A stretch of DNA of 64,000 bases from Alkalimonas collagenimarina. GTDB taxonomy: Bacteria; Pseudomonadota; Gammaproteobacteria; Enterobacterales; Alteromonadaceae. Position 1 is the stretch's first letter. Every line of letters begins with the position of its first letter. Where the stretch lies: the NCBI RefSeq assembly GCF_030717845.1, contig NZ_JAUZVZ010000001.1:203349-267348 (forward strand). Reading direction: 5' to 3'. Shown one piece after another: positions 44,933 to 54,457 of this stretch. The translations under genes were made by a program, and so were the position numbers. A model generated the notes under the pieces. That model saw only the letters and a list, made by a program, of their open reading frames with translations. It was not told where the DNA came from and made no database searches.

Positions 44933-45997
44933 TCACTGTGCCGCTGGGTAATCGGTATAGCCCGTTGCATCTTGCGTATAGAAAGTTGCCGGATCAGCCT
45001 CAGCCAAGGGGCGTTTTTCAGCAAAGCGAAGCGGTAAATCCGGGTTGGCAATAAAAGCACTGCCAAAAGCGACTGCATCAAGCTGCTCGGTGGCTATAGC
45101 TGTACTGGCTTCATCAAAACTGTACCCCATATTACCGATGATAGTCCCTTGATAGTGCTGCCGGGTCACGGACATTACATCGGCTTGCTGAAGGCCTGCA
45201 AAATCAGCCCGCATCAGGTGCAGGTAGGCCAGATCAAAACGATTTAGCTCTTTGGCCAGATAGGTCATCAATGCGATGGGGTCATCGTCTTTCATGCTGT
45301 TAAAGCTGTTTAACGGAGATAACCGCAAGCCGGTTTTGTCTGCACCAATGGCTGAGGTCACCGCGATAATCACATCTAACAATAAGCGTGCTCGCTGAGG
45401 CAGGTCACCGCCATAAGGGCCTGTACGCTGATTGGAGCCTGAGCGTAAAAACTGATCCAGCAAATAGCCATTGGCACCATGAATTTCTACACCATCAAAG
45501 CCAGCTTCTATTGCATTCAATGCAGCTTGCTTAAAGGAGGTAACGATGTCCGTGATTTCGGTGTCTGTCAACTCACGTGGAACGACGTAGGGTAGTTTAC
45601 CTTCCGGTGTGTGCACACTATCATCGATGGCAATAGCAGATGGAGCCACCGGAGTAGAACCGTTATTGAGTGCTGGGTGGCAGGCTCGACCGCCATGCCA
45701 AATTTGTAGAAAAATACGACCACCTTGGGCATGAACGGCATCGGTGACTTGTTTCCAAGCTTCGATCTGAGCTGGAGAATAAATACCTGGTTCGCGCCAA
45801 AAGGCAGAGTTGCCTTCACTGATCATCGTGGCTTCAGCAATAATTAAACCTGCGCTGGCTCGCTGGGCATAATACTCTGCCATCATTGGAGTAGGCACAT
45901 GGTTAGCATCGGCGCGGCAACGAGTCAGAGGCGCCATTACAATACGGTTGGGCAAAGTGAGTGAGCCAAGCTGGATCGGGGTGAATAAGTCAGTCAT
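44933..45997 (-). CDS. nemA: Alkene reductase, old yellow enzyme family
   Basis: A 354-residue FMN-dependent (beta/alpha)8 barrel that reduces activated C=C bonds and nitro compounds with NAD(P)H. Features are LPNRIVMAPLTRCRADANHV, the QIWHGGRACHP motif, EIHGANGYLLDQFLRSGSNQ (His and Asn holding the substrate) and the C-terminal VAFGSAFIANPDLPLRF FMN-phosphate region. Length and motifs fit E. coli NemA/PETN reductase. The segment after the barrel motif reads RTGPYGGDLPQRA instead of the common RTDxYGGS. No repressor gene (nemR) lies next to it. Symbol by family similarity. Confidence 0.9.
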   Translation of the reverse strand: MTDLFTPIQLGSLTLPNRIVMAPLTRCRADANHVPTPMMAEYYAQRASAGLIIAEATMISEGNSAFWREPGIYSPAQIEAWKQVTDAVHAQGGRIFLQIWHGGRACHPALNNGSTPVAPSAIAIDDSVHTPEGKLPYVVPRELTDTEITDIVTSFKQAALNAIEAGFDGVEIHGANGYLLDQFLRSGSNQRTGPYGGDLPQRARLLLDVIIAVTSAIGADKTGLRLSPLNSFNSMKDDDPIALMTYLAKELNRFDLAYLHLMRADFAGLQQADVMSVTRQHYQGTIIGNMGYSFDEASTAIATEQLDAVAFGSAFIANPDLPLRFAEKRPLAEADPATFYTQDATGYTDYPAAQ

Positions 45998-46154
45998 TGC
46001 ATCGTCCTGTAGTCAATGTATCGATGCTTACTAATGTGGGGGCAGCGGCAATACGTTTAAATTGCAATAAATTGAGCTGAATGTTCGATTTTATGATTGT
46101 ATCCTTTGGTACCAAGCCTTACGCTGTATAACCTGAACCCGACGAAGGTATTTT

Positions 46155-47249
46155 ATGATTGATTTTCGCAGTGATACCGTGACACAACCGACGATGGCCA
46201 TGAAAGAGGCAATGGTTTCCGCCGCTTTGGGTGATGATGTATTTCAGGATGATCCAACCACCAACCAGCTACAACGTTTTGCTGCTGAACAGCTGGGCTT
46301 TGAAGCCGCGTTGTTTGCGCCAAGTGGCACTCAAACCAATTTGATCGCCATGATGAGCCATTGTCAGCGTGGCGATGAAGTGATTGTTGGTCAGCAGTGG
46401 CATACCTATCGCTGGGAAGCGGGTGGCATGGCGGTGCTGGGGTCGATGCAACCACAACCATTAGAGCTGCAAGACGATGGTAGTTTGGCACTGGAAGATA
46501 TAGCCGCTGCGATTAAACCAGATGATCCACACTTTGCCCGCACCCGTTTGATCGTGATTGAAAATACCGTCGGTGGCAAAGTGCTGTCACCAGAATACAT
46601 GGCAGCAGTCGCTGAGTTGGCCAAAAAACATCAGTTGGCGTGTCATATTGATGGAGCTCGTCTGATGAACGCAGCGAGCCGTTTGGCAACCGATCATCAA
46701 CTTCCGGTCTGGCAGATGGCCCGGCAACTGTGTCAGGGCTATGACTCGCTTTCGTTGTGTTTATCCAAAGGCTTAGGCGCGCCGGTGGGTTCTTTATTGC
46801 TTGGCTCTGCCTCGTTTATTCAGCGCGCACACCGTATCCGAAAGATGCTGGGAGGCGGCATGCGACAGACGGGTATGCTTGCTGCAGCTGGGCTTTATGC
46901 TTTGCAGCATCACGTGGAGCGCTTGGTCGATGATCATAAAAACTGTCAGCAACTTGCCGATGGGTTATGGGAGCTAACGCAGCATTACCCGGTACTGCAA
47001 GGTCAGATTGCACTTGAGCCGGTACAAACCAATATTTTATTCTGCGATATGACGCCTGAGTTGGCCGCTAAACTAGTACCGTATTTGCAACTGCAAGGGG
47101 TTCAGCTCAGTGGCAGCAATTACAGCAAAGCAGGAACGCAGTGGCATCGCTTGCGCTGGGTATGCCATCTGGATATTAGCTCAGACGATATACTTTATGC
47201 ATTGAAAGCCATGGACAACTTTGCTCGAAGCTATCAGGGTACTGAATAA
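46155..47249 (+). CDS. ltaE: Low-specificity L-threonine aldolase
   Basis: A 364-residue PLP enzyme that cleaves L-threonine and L-allo-threonine to glycine and acetaldehyde. It has MIDFRSDTVTQPTMAMKEAM at the N-terminus, ALFAPSGTQTNLIAMMSHCQ, IENTVGGKVLSPEYMAAV, the Asp pairing with the PLP ring in CHIDGARLMNAA, and the Schiff-base Lys in LSLCLSKGLGAPVGSLL. Slightly longer than E. coli LtaE (333). GAAGG lies about seven bases before ATG. The EamA transporter gene follows after 79 bases on the same strand and might export a related amino acid, which is inference. Confidence 0.94.
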   Translation: MIDFRSDTVTQPTMAMKEAMVSAALGDDVFQDDPTTNQLQRFAAEQLGFEAALFAPSGTQTNLIAMMSHCQRGDEVIVGQQWHTYRWEAGGMAVLGSMQPQPLELQDDGSLALEDIAAAIKPDDPHFARTRLIVIENTVGGKVLSPEYMAAVAELAKKHQLACHIDGARLMNAASRLATDHQLPVWQMARQLCQGYDSLSLCLSKGLGAPVGSLLLGSASFIQRAHRIRKMLGGGMRQTGMLAAAGLYALQHHVERLVDDHKNCQQLADGLWELTQHYPVLQGQIALEPVQTNILFCDMTPELAAKLVPYLQLQGVQLSGSNYSKAGTQWHRLRWVCHLDISSDDILYALKAMDNFARSYQGTE

Positions 47250-47328
47250 CGAGCATTACCTTTTTGGATTATATAGGCGGTTTGGCGCCTGCTAGTATGT
47301 CGAGCTTCTGCCAATTCAGGATAATACT

Positions 47329-48201
47329 GTGCTTTGGATCCCCTTTACGCTCTTGGCTGCGTTTATGCAGGCTTGGCGCAATGCTTTTCAAAAACAACTC
47401 AGTCTGGAAGTACCGGTAACTGGGGTTACTCTGGCACGTTTTATCTGGGCCTCACCGCTGGCAGCACTGTATTTGCTGGTGCTCTATCAATGGCAACCCG
47501 TAACCGGTGGCCAGTTTTATGGTTGGTTTTGGGGGTATATCGTCGGTGCCGCGCTGGCGCAAATTCTTGCTACATCATTGATGGTGCAGTTGTTCAAGCT
47601 GCGTAACTACGCCATTGGTGCTGGCTTGGCGAAAAGTGAGGCGGTTTTGGCTGCGATGTTGGGCGTAGCCTTCTTCAGTGCACCACTAACGCTGCTTGGC
47701 TGGCTGGGAGTTTTTCTTGGGGCTGGGGCTATCTGGTTGCTCAGTGGCGCCCACTTACGTGCTCTGTCATGGCCTACTTTGTTGCTGGGGCTCGGAAGTG
47801 GGCTGTCGTTCGCATTAACCTCGCTCTGGGTGCGTGAGGCGAGTTTAGTGTTGGGACTGCCATTTCCTCATGGTGCGGCCTGGGTGCTGTTGCTAGTGAT
47901 TTGTTTGCAAAGTCTACTGTTGATCGGCTGGTTACTGCTGCGTGATCCGACAGTACTGCTGGGGTTGTGGCAACGACCGCGCTTGACCTTGTTAATTAGC
48001 TTCTGCAGCTGTGTTGGTTCTATTGGCTGGTTTACTGCCATGAGCCTGGAAACGGTGGCGTTGGTGAAAACTCTCGGCCAGGTCGAAGTGCTATTTATGT
48101 TGCTGATTTCCACTTTCTTTTTTAAAGAGAAACTGCTTCGTACCGACCATATCGGGCTCGCTTTGATTGTGCTAGCTGCGCTCTGTGTGATGTGGGCTTA
48201 G
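47329..48201 (+). CDS. EamA-family (DMT) transporter
   Basis: A 290-residue membrane protein with ten predicted helices in two EamA repeats. It starts at GTG 47329, preceded by AGGA. The first helix is LWIPFTLLAAFMQAWRNAFQ, the second repeat includes LLGLGSGLSFALTSLWVREA, and the end is the typical KTLGQVEVLFMLLISTFFFK followed by a last helix (HIGLALIVLAALCVMW). The family exports amino acids, sugars or drugs. The substrate is unknown. It may be cotranscribed with ltaE. Its stop overlaps that of the convergent amidotransferase gene by four bases. Confidence 0.88.
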   Translation: MLWIPFTLLAAFMQAWRNAFQKQLSLEVPVTGVTLARFIWASPLAALYLLVLYQWQPVTGGQFYGWFWGYIVGAALAQILATSLMVQLFKLRNYAIGAGLAKSEAVLAAMLGVAFFSAPLTLLGWLGVFLGAGAIWLLSGAHLRALSWPTLLLGLGSGLSFALTSLWVREASLVLGLPFPHGAAWVLLLVICLQSLLLIGWLLLRDPTVLLGLWQRPRLTLLISFCSCVGSIGWFTAMSLETVALVKTLGQVEVLFMLLISTFFFKEKLLRTDHIGLALIVLAALCVMWA

Positions 48202-48881
48202 TTGCTGGCCAGCTGCTTGTGAGCTGCCGCGACCAACGCCTTAAATAAGCGGCGTTGGCGCGATAGAAACAGTAAAAACTCAGGGTGCCACTGGACGCCA
48301 AGAAGATAACCATAACCGGGGTCCTCCACCGCTTGCACAATGTCGTCCAGATCGCGAGCCACTACCTGTAAGCCTTTGCCTAGGTTATTGATGGCTTGAT
48401 TGTGCAAACTGTTGATCTTGCAGTGCTTGCTTTGCAATAAGCGGCCAAGCAGCGAATCGGTTGGTTCCAGACAGAGGGTTTTAAGAGGTAGCACGGTCCA
48501 GCGGTGTGAGGTATTGGCGCGATGATCTTTTAGGTGCTGCCACAAGTTTCCGCCCCGGCTGACATTCAGTAGCTGAGCTCCACGGCAAATACCCAATAGC
48601 GGTAAGCGTTTGCTCAATGCTTGCTCGATAATGGCCATCTCCAATTGATCGCGCTCTTGATCGTAGCGAGGGTGCACTTCGGGTTCTGCGGCGTAAAGCA
48701 CTGGATCGATATCATGCCCGCCAGTGACTACTACGCCATCGAATACATGCTTATCTTCGCGTTGTGATGGTCGAAGTTGCAGCGGAATACCGCCATACAA
48801 ACGAACTGCTAACGCTACACAAAAGCGGGGCCCAAAAGCTCCTCGTTCCGGGCCTGTGATGGCGATTACAGGTCGAGCCAT
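48198..48881 (-). CDS. Class I glutamine amidotransferase-like hydrolase (peptidase C26, PuuD type)
   Basis: About 227 residues from ATG 48881, preceded by GGAGC; the frame opens at 48905. The Cys-His-Glu triad is visible: nucleophile in LLGICRGAQLLNV, His and Glu in LGVQWHPEFLL. The oxyanion/entry region is VVVTGGHDIDPVLY. This pattern matches gamma-glutamyl-GABA hydrolases such as PuuD, which hydrolyse gamma-glutamyl amides. Its start overlaps the end of the upstream amidoligase gene by 16 bases, so the two are translationally coupled and probably act on the same gamma-glutamyl-type bond, one making and one breaking or supplying ammonia. The substrate is unknown. Confidence 0.88.
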   Translation of the reverse strand: MARPVIAITGPERGAFGPRFCVALAVRLYGGIPLQLRPSQREDKHVFDGVVVTGGHDIDPVLYAAEPEVHPRYDQERDQLEMAIIEQALSKRLPLLGICRGAQLLNVSRGGNLWQHLKDHRANTSHRWTVLPLKTLCLEPTDSLLGRLLQSKHCKINSLHNQAINNLGKGLQVVARDLDDIVQAVEDPGYGYLLGVQWHPEFLLFLSRQRRLFKALVAAAHKQLASN

Positions 48882-49849
48882 TGCTGCTCCACGATATCCG
48901 GCCACGACGTAAACAGGTTATGTAACGGCTTATTCAGGTGTTGCAGATAAGCTTGACAGCATGCCGCTAAGCGCACTTCATCAGCTGCCAGTTTCTCGAC
49001 TTGTATCCAGCCATTCCAAGCGCGGTGTAGCCCCCAACCGGCTTGATGGATTTCACAGCTGGGTAAGCGGTAATGGAAGGTCGGCCGGGCTTTAACCAGT
49101 TCGTCTTGTACTACTGCTTTCACCCTTTCTTCATCCAGATGCATAAATAAAGGTAAACAATCCAAAGCTCTGTTGCGCGTAGGGTTATGCGTTAAATAAT
49201 CATCAATCAACTGACTGAGATTCGGCTGATAATCATCCGTCAGTAACTGTTTTACATACTCTTTGGAATAGGGGTTGATGTAGCTGGTGAGTTTACGGGT
49301 CACATCAACCTGTTCTTGCTGCAGCAACCAATCGTGCAAGCAAGTAAAGGCTTGCAAAAAACGTAGCAATAGCTCTGGTTCTGCAGATGGAATTTCTGGA
49401 TTTAACTGCAAACCAAAGGCATTCTTGAATTCAACTGATGACCCCTTAGCGTGATGATGATGGAGTAAATCAATGATACGCTCAATATCGGCTAAGCGCT
49501 CAAATGGCAGTGGTGGGCTTACCAATTCAAGCGGCACTAACTGACCGGCAACAGATGCCAGCAGTTGCTCGGCTGAATCCGAAAAGCTATCTTGTTTACG
49601 TGGCTTTTTGCCCATTTCTTTTAGTAAGTGAAAATCCAATTCGACCACCCATTCGCCAGCATCATCACCTTGTAAGATATAGTCGTATCGTCCTCCTGAT
49701 TTAGCCTTTAACTGCAGCAGCTCCGCTACTGAGTTCGCTAATGTTGCCAATTGCATACCGCTAAGTTCAATTTCGATGCCGGTTCGGCGTGGTTTGTTCT
49801 CATGGTTCTGTGGCCAGGGTTGGCGCTGAAGGGGGATCTCTGCAGTCAT
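48866..49849 (-). CDS. Amidoligase family protein (COOH-NH2 ligase)
   Basis: About 327 residues from ATG 49849, with an excellent AAGGAG six bases upstream. The N-terminal RRTGIEIELSGM is the hallmark of the Amidoligase_2 family (glutamine-synthetase-like COOH-NH2 ligases described by Iyer, Aravind and colleagues), followed by WVVELDFHLLKEMGKK, VPLELVSPPLP and SVEFKNAFGLQLNPE, which supply further acidic metal/ATP ligands. The C-terminal half is helical. The predicted reaction is ATP-dependent formation of an amide or peptide bond. Coupling to a C26 amidotransferase-like gene is a known genomic pairing for this family. The product is unknown. Confidence 0.85.
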   Translation of the reverse strand: MTAEIPLQRQPWPQNHENKPRRTGIEIELSGMQLATLANSVAELLQLKAKSGGRYDYILQGDDAGEWVVELDFHLLKEMGKKPRKQDSFSDSAEQLLASVAGQLVPLELVSPPLPFERLADIERIIDLLHHHHAKGSSVEFKNAFGLQLNPEIPSAEPELLLRFLQAFTCLHDWLLQQEQVDVTRKLTSYINPYSKEYVKQLLTDDYQPNLSQLIDDYLTHNPTRNRALDCLPLFMHLDEERVKAVVQDELVKARPTFHYRLPSCEIHQAGWGLHRAWNGWIQVEKLAADEVRLAACCQAYLQHLNKPLHNLFTSWPDIVEQQWLDL

Positions 49850-49951
49850 GTACACTCCTTGCTGCTGAAGCTGTTGCCAACGATGAGACGCTCGGTTAGT
49901 CTGAACCAACCAATAGTTCCTGAACGTTTAGACTAGAGTGAGGAAATTTTT

Positions 49952-50242
49952 ATGTCAAATGAAGGTTATCATGAGCCAGTTGAAGAGCTGACAGATGAAA
50001 CACGCGATTTTCACCGCGCTATTGTCTCTCTAATGGAAGAATTAGAAGCGGTCGATTGGTACAATCAACGGGTTGATGCCTGTAAAGACGAAGAGTTAAA
50101 AGCCATTCTGGCGCACAACCGGGATGAAGAAGTGGAGCATGCCATGATGACTTTGGAATGGATCCGCCGTAAAAACCCGGTATTTGATAAATACATGAAA
50201 GAATTTTTATTTACCGATGATTCGTTGGGTAGCCATCACTAA
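49952..50242 (+). CDS. EncFtn-type encapsulated ferritin-like protein lacking a cargo tag
   Basis: A 96-residue two-helix ferritin-like protein. The sequence THEP/HEPVEEL-like start, HRAIVSLMEELEAVDWYNQR and AILAHNRDEEVEHAMMTLEW align in register with Rhodospirillum rubrum EncFtn, keeping the Glu/His ferroxidase ligands (E-E-L-E, D-E-E-x-E-H). EncFtn forms annular decamers that oxidise ferrous iron inside encapsulin shells. Here the protein ends FTDDSLGSHH and has no C-terminal targeting tail, and no encapsulin gene is in the window. It probably acts free in the cytoplasm or in trans. GAGG precedes the ATG. A methyltransferase gene follows after 20 bases. Confidence 0.87.
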   Translation: MSNEGYHEPVEELTDETRDFHRAIVSLMEELEAVDWYNQRVDACKDEELKAILAHNRDEEVEHAMMTLEWIRRKNPVFDKYMKEFLFTDDSLGSHH

Positions 50243-50262
50243 TTGATGAGAGACTTCCATTC

Positions 50263-50925
50263 ATGAGCGGCTTGGCTTGCCCGCTTTGCTTGTCTGTTGA
50301 GACACAGCAGTATCATCGCGAGCAGCGCCCAAAGGTGCTGCCGCGTGATTATTATCGTTGCAATCATTGCCAGCTGGTGTTTGTTCCAGCGGCATTTCAT
50401 CTGCTGGCTGATGCTGAAAAAGCCATATACGATCAACACCAGAATGATCCACAGGACCTGCATTATCGACGCTTTTTAAACCGGCTTTGTCAACCTTTGC
50501 TGGCAAAATTAAAACCGGGAGCTAAGGGGCTTGATTTCGGTTGTGGTCCCGGCCCGGCGTTAGCTCTAATGCTCGAAGAAGCCGGATGTCCATGCAGCAA
50601 TTACGATCTTTATTACTGCAATCGTCCTGAAGCTTTGACGCGAAGCTATGACTATATCTGCAGCACGGAAGTGTTTGAGCACTTAAGTGAACCGGGCAAG
50701 GTTGCCAGCCAGTTACTTGACTTGCTGAAACCGGGCGGCTGGTTAGCGCTGATGACCAAGCGGCTGGTTAGTGAGCACGATTTTCCTCAGTGGCATTACA
50801 CACTCGATCCAACCCATATTAGTTTCTTTGCTGACGATAGCTTTCGCTGGTTGGCTAGCGAGTATCAACTAAAACTGGAGTTTCATCGCCCCGATGTGGT
50901 GCTACTGCAAAAGCCTGCCTGCTGA
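50263..50925 (+). CDS. Class I SAM-dependent methyltransferase with N-terminal zinc ribbon
   Basis: A 220-residue protein. An N-terminal four-Cys zinc ribbon (CPLC near residue 6 and CNHC near 33) is followed by a Rossmann methyltransferase: GLDFGCGPGPALALML (SAM-binding motif I), YDLYYCNRPEAL, YDYICSTEVFEHLSEP (motif IV region) and LKPGGWLALMTKRL. The HYTLDPTHISFF segment is common in Methyltransf_11/23 proteins of this class. The substrate is unknown. It lies 20 bases after the EncFtn-like gene and is likely cotranscribed. It converges on the DUF72 gene. Confidence 0.88.
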   Translation: MSGLACPLCLSVETQQYHREQRPKVLPRDYYRCNHCQLVFVPAAFHLLADAEKAIYDQHQNDPQDLHYRRFLNRLCQPLLAKLKPGAKGLDFGCGPGPALALMLEEAGCPCSNYDLYYCNRPEALTRSYDYICSTEVFEHLSEPGKVASQLLDLLKPGGWLALMTKRLVSEHDFPQWHYTLDPTHISFFADDSFRWLASEYQLKLEFHRPDVVLLQKPAC

Positions 50926-50932
50926 GTTTTTC

Positions 50933-51790
50933 TTACCACAAATCGGGTTGTATCGATTTAGCCTTCGGCGTTTGCTCCCCTGGCCAGAGTGCTAGTACTG
51001 AGTGCTCAATAGCCAAATCTTTCACAAAAGCCCGACACAGCTCAGGGGCGGAAGCATTGTCCGGGGTATGAAAATAGCAATAAGGTGTTTTTCCTTCATC
51101 CAGCCATTGACGTATTTTGCCGAGCCATGGCTGATAATAACGCTGATTAGTGGCCAGATCATCGCAGCCAATAAAGCGAACGACCGGGCTATCCGTCAGG
51201 CAGATGGCATGCACGGGCAAGTGTGGCTTTTTGCGCTGCGCATCGGCCAGAGCATCATTGGTTGCAGGCACTGAAAATAATGCCCGGCTATCGAATACCA
51301 CCCGCTCAGCCCCATAATCGCGTAGCAGGCGATTGAGAGTAACTTCGTGTTCTGCTTTGTCAAAAAAAGCAGGGTGGCGCACTTCGACACAGCAGGGCAC
51401 CTCTGCCACCAATACATCCAGCAGTCGACAGATGTCCGCCAGATGCTGTGGGCCAGTGCTGGCGGGTAGTTGCAGGTGAATATGACCAATTTTATGCTGC
51501 AAGGGTTTGAGTAACTGCCACCATTGTTTCAATGCTGCAGGGCCATCGGCCGGGACTTGATGGCTAATGCGTGAGGGGACTTTCAGCACAAAACGAAAAT
51601 TGGCTGGTGTGCACTCCGCCCAACGCACAATAGTGTCGGTTTTCGGATCGGCGTAAAAGGTGGTATTGCCCTCAACCGTATTAAAGACCTCGGCATACTG
51701 CTGTAAAAATTGTTTAGCGGTGGCGTCGGCGCGAAACAGGCTATGTTTCCAGTTGGCATTGGCCCACATCGGGCATCCAAGATACAACAT
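50933..51790 (-). CDS. DUF72 family protein (YecE-like)
   Basis: About 285 residues from ATG 51790, the start that matches the family length and the characteristic N-terminus MLYLGCPMWANANWKHSLF; the open frame to 51925 adds 45 residues that do not look like the family. The TIM-barrel-like DUF72 fold shows FNTVEGNTTFYADP, NFRFVLKVPSRISHQ, GHIHLQLPAS, VEVRHPAFFD and CYFHTPDNASAPELCRAF. The family's biochemical role is not established. It is divergent from aspS, with about 158 bases between starts, an arrangement seen in other gammaproteobacteria. Confidence 0.9.
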   Translation of the reverse strand: MLYLGCPMWANANWKHSLFRADATAKQFLQQYAEVFNTVEGNTTFYADPKTDTIVRWAECTPANFRFVLKVPSRISHQVPADGPAALKQWWQLLKPLQHKIGHIHLQLPASTGPQHLADICRLLDVLVAEVPCCVEVRHPAFFDKAEHEVTLNRLLRDYGAERVVFDSRALFSVPATNDALADAQRKKPHLPVHAICLTDSPVVRFIGCDDLATNQRYYQPWLGKIRQWLDEGKTPYCYFHTPDNASAPELCRAFVKDLAIEHSVLALWPGEQTPKAKSIQPDLW

Positions 51791-51948
51791 GGCAAACTCG
51801 GGTGATGAAAAAAGGCCATGATAGCAGAGTGGAGGGGCAGTGACATTGCTGATGATTGCTTTATAATAAGTCGCCAATAGTTCCCTGCCCATTGGCTCTT
51901 CAAGGCAGCGGATCATCATAGACACCGAATTTTCGAAAGGATAGGCGC

Positions 51949-53709
51949 ATGCGCAGTCATTATTGCGGTTCTTTAACCGCTCAGCAGGTCGATACTGAAG
52001 TTTCTTTATGTGGTTGGGTCAATCGCCGCCGTGATTTGGGCGGCCTGATTTTTATCGATTTGCGTGATCGTGAAGGCATTGTGCAGGTGGTCTGTGACCC
52101 TGATCAAAAAGCGCTGTTTGATGTGGCCTATACCTTGCGCAATGAGTTTTGTGTGCAAATCAAAGGTACGGTGCGGGCACGGCCGGAATCACAAATCAAT
52201 ACTGACATGACCACAGGCGCAGTCGAGGTGTATGCCAGTGAGGTGGTGATTTTAAGTAAAGCAGCGCCGAGCCCACTGGACTCTAACCAGAATAACAGTG
52301 AAGAGCAGCGGCTAAAATACCGTTACCTGGATTTACGTCGCCCGTTGATGAGTGATCGTTTAAAATTCCGTGCCAAGGTCACCAGCTTTGTGCGTAACTT
52401 TATGGATAGCCATGGATTTTTAGACATTGAAACGCCCATGCTGACTCGTGCAACCCCAGAAGGTGCGCGCGATTATCTGGTACCGAGCCGGACCCATAAA
52501 GGCAAGTTCTTCGCATTGCCACAATCTCCCCAGTTGTTTAAGCAACTGCTGATGATGTCGGGCATGGATCGTTACTATCAAATCGTCAAATGTTTCCGTG
52601 ATGAAGATTTGCGCGCTGACCGCCAGCCTGAATTTACCCAGATCGATATCGAAACCTCGTTTATGACAGCCGATCAAGTGATGGCGGTAACAGAGCAGAT
52701 GATCCGCGAACTGTTTCAGAGCTTGCTTCAAGTTGATTTAGGCGACTTTCCGCAAATGACCTATGCCGATGCCATGCGTTTATATGGTTCTGATAAGCCA
52801 GATCTGCGTAATCCGATGCAATTGGTGGATGTCGCTGACTTGTTGAAGGAAGTTGAATTTAAAGTGTTCTCCGGCCCGGCCAACGACCTGAAAGGTCGTG
52901 TTGCAGCGTTAAAAGTGCCGGCTGCTGCGGATAAGATATCGCGTAAAGACATTGATGGGTATACCGAGTTTGTTGGTATCTATGGCGCGAAAGGTCTGGC
53001 CTGGATGAAAGTCAAAGCAGTTGGAACTGGTATCGAAGGCGTGCAATCTCCTGTGGCCAAGTTTTTAACCGATGATATCGTCAATCAGTTACTGGATCGC
53101 ACCAAAGCTGAAGCGGGCGATATCTTGTTCTTCGGTGCTGATCAGTACTCAGTAGTTTGTGAAGCGATGGGCGCGCTGCGTTTGAAACTGGGTGAGCAAC
53201 ATGGCATTACCGAAGACGGCTGGAAACCTCTGTGGGTCGTTGATTTCCCAATGTTTGAGCAAGATGAAGATGGCCAGTTGATGGCAATCCATCATCCGTT
53301 TACATCGCCGGTCAATCCAGACCCGACTGCGTTAACTGCAGCGCCGGCAGAGGCCTTATCCAACGCCTATGATATGGTATTAAATGGTACTGAGTTGGGT
53401 GGCGGCTCCGTTCGTATTCATGATCCTGTGATGCAGGCTACCGTATTCCGCCTGCTGGGGATCAGTGATGATGAAGCCACAGAAAAATTTGGCTTTTTGC
53501 TGGAAGCATTAAAGTATGGCACACCGCCTCATGCTGGTTTGGCTTTTGGTCTGGATCGTTTGATCATGTTGATGACCGGTGCTACTTCTATCCGTGATGT
53601 GATGGCCTTCCCGAAGACCACCACAGCGGCTTGTCCGTTGACCGATGCACCTGGATTCGCCAATCCGGCGCAATTGACCGAACTGATGATTGAGCTGAAA
53701 AAGGAGTAA
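51949..53709 (+). CDS. aspS: Aspartate--tRNA ligase
   Basis: A 586-residue class II aminoacyl-tRNA synthetase that charges tRNA-Asp. The N-terminal OB fold begins [20 protein letters not shown] with [20 protein letters not shown]. Class II motif 2 is [20 protein letters not shown], preceded by [14 protein letters not shown], and motif 3 is [16 protein letters not shown]. The bacterial GAD insertion domain lies between (about 290-420). The ending includes [24 protein letters not shown] precedes the ATG. It starts a run of five closely packed genes (two to nine bases apart) with yebC and ruvCAB. Confidence 0.97.
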   Translation: MRSHYCGSLTAQQVDTEVSLCGWVNRRRDLGGLIFIDLRDREGIVQVVCDPDQKALFDVAYTLRNEFCVQIKGTVRARPESQINTDMTTGAVEVYASEVVILSKAAPSPLDSNQNNSEEQRLKYRYLDLRRPLMSDRLKFRAKVTSFVRNFMDSHGFLDIETPMLTRATPEGARDYLVPSRTHKGKFFALPQSPQLFKQLLMMSGMDRYYQIVKCFRDEDLRADRQPEFTQIDIETSFMTADQVMAVTEQMIRELFQSLLQVDLGDFPQMTYADAMRLYGSDKPDLRNPMQLVDVADLLKEVEFKVFSGPANDLKGRVAALKVPAAADKISRKDIDGYTEFVGIYGAKGLAWMKVKAVGTGIEGVQSPVAKFLTDDIVNQLLDRTKAEAGDILFFGADQYSVVCEAMGALRLKLGEQHGITEDGWKPLWVVDFPMFEQDEDGQLMAIHHPFTSPVNPDPTALTAAPAEALSNAYDMVLNGTELGGGSVRIHDPVMQATVFRLLGISDDEATEKFGFLLEALKYGTPPHAGLAFGLDRLIMLMTGATSIRDVMAFPKTTTAACPLTDAPGFANPAQLTELMIELKKE

Positions 53710-53711
53710 CT

Positions 53712-54455
53712 ATGGCAGGTCATAGTAAATGGGCCAACATTAAGCATCGTAAAGCCAGACAGGATGCAAAAAAAGGTAAAATATTTACCAAAATTATTCG
53801 TGAGTTGACGGTATCGGCCCGAGTCAGTGCTGACGTCAGCTCCAATCCACGCCTGCGTATTGCTGTGGATAAAGCCTTAGCGGAGAATATGACGCGCGAT
53901 ACCATTGATCGGGCCATTAAACGCGGGGCTGGTGCTACCGAAGGCGAAAACTACGATGAGCTGTTGTACGAGGGCTATGGTATTGGTGGCGTTGCGGTAT
54001 TGGTAGAAACCATGACCGATAACCGCAACCGTACGGTCAGTGATGTGCGCAATGCCTTTACCAAATACGGTGGCAATTTAGGTACTGATGGCTCGGTCGC
54101 TTATTTATTTAACAAGCAGGGCGTATTATCGTACGACAGTGATACCGAAGAAGATGCGTTGATGGAAGCCGCACTTGAGGCGGGTGCTGATGATGTGCAA
54201 ACGCATGAGGATGGCTCTATCGATGTACTGACATCGCCTGATAGCTATTCTGATGTGAAAGATGCACTGCTTGCGGCGGGATTTGCTCCAGGTAACGCGG
54301 AAATTACTCAAGTGCCCAGCACCAAGGCTGAGCTGGATGCAGAACAAGCGAAAAAGTTTTTCAAGATGCTCGATATGCTGGAAGATTTGGACGATGTACA
54401 AAACGTCTTTCATAATGCCGATATCAGCGATGATATCTTGGCCAGTATCGAGTAG
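53712..54455 (+). CDS. yebC: YebC/PmpR family protein
   Basis: A 247-residue protein of the TACO1/YebC family. It begins [20 protein letters not shown], includes [34 protein letters not shown] and [20 protein letters not shown], and ends with the domain III segment. Older work calls these transcription regulators; more recent work links them to translation of difficult sequences such as polyproline. The ATG lies two bases after the aspS stop, with AAGGAG inside the end of aspS, so translation is coupled. Confidence 0.96.
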   Translation: MAGHSKWANIKHRKARQDAKKGKIFTKIIRELTVSARVSADVSSNPRLRIAVDKALAENMTRDTIDRAIKRGAGATEGENYDELLYEGYGIGGVAVLVETMTDNRNRTVSDVRNAFTKYGGNLGTDGSVAYLFNKQGVLSYDSDTEEDALMEAALEAGADDVQTHEDGSIDVLTSPDSYSDVKDALLAAGFAPGNAEITQVPSTKAELDAEQAKKFFKMLDMLEDLDDVQNVFHNADISDDILASIE

Positions 54456-54457
54456 TC

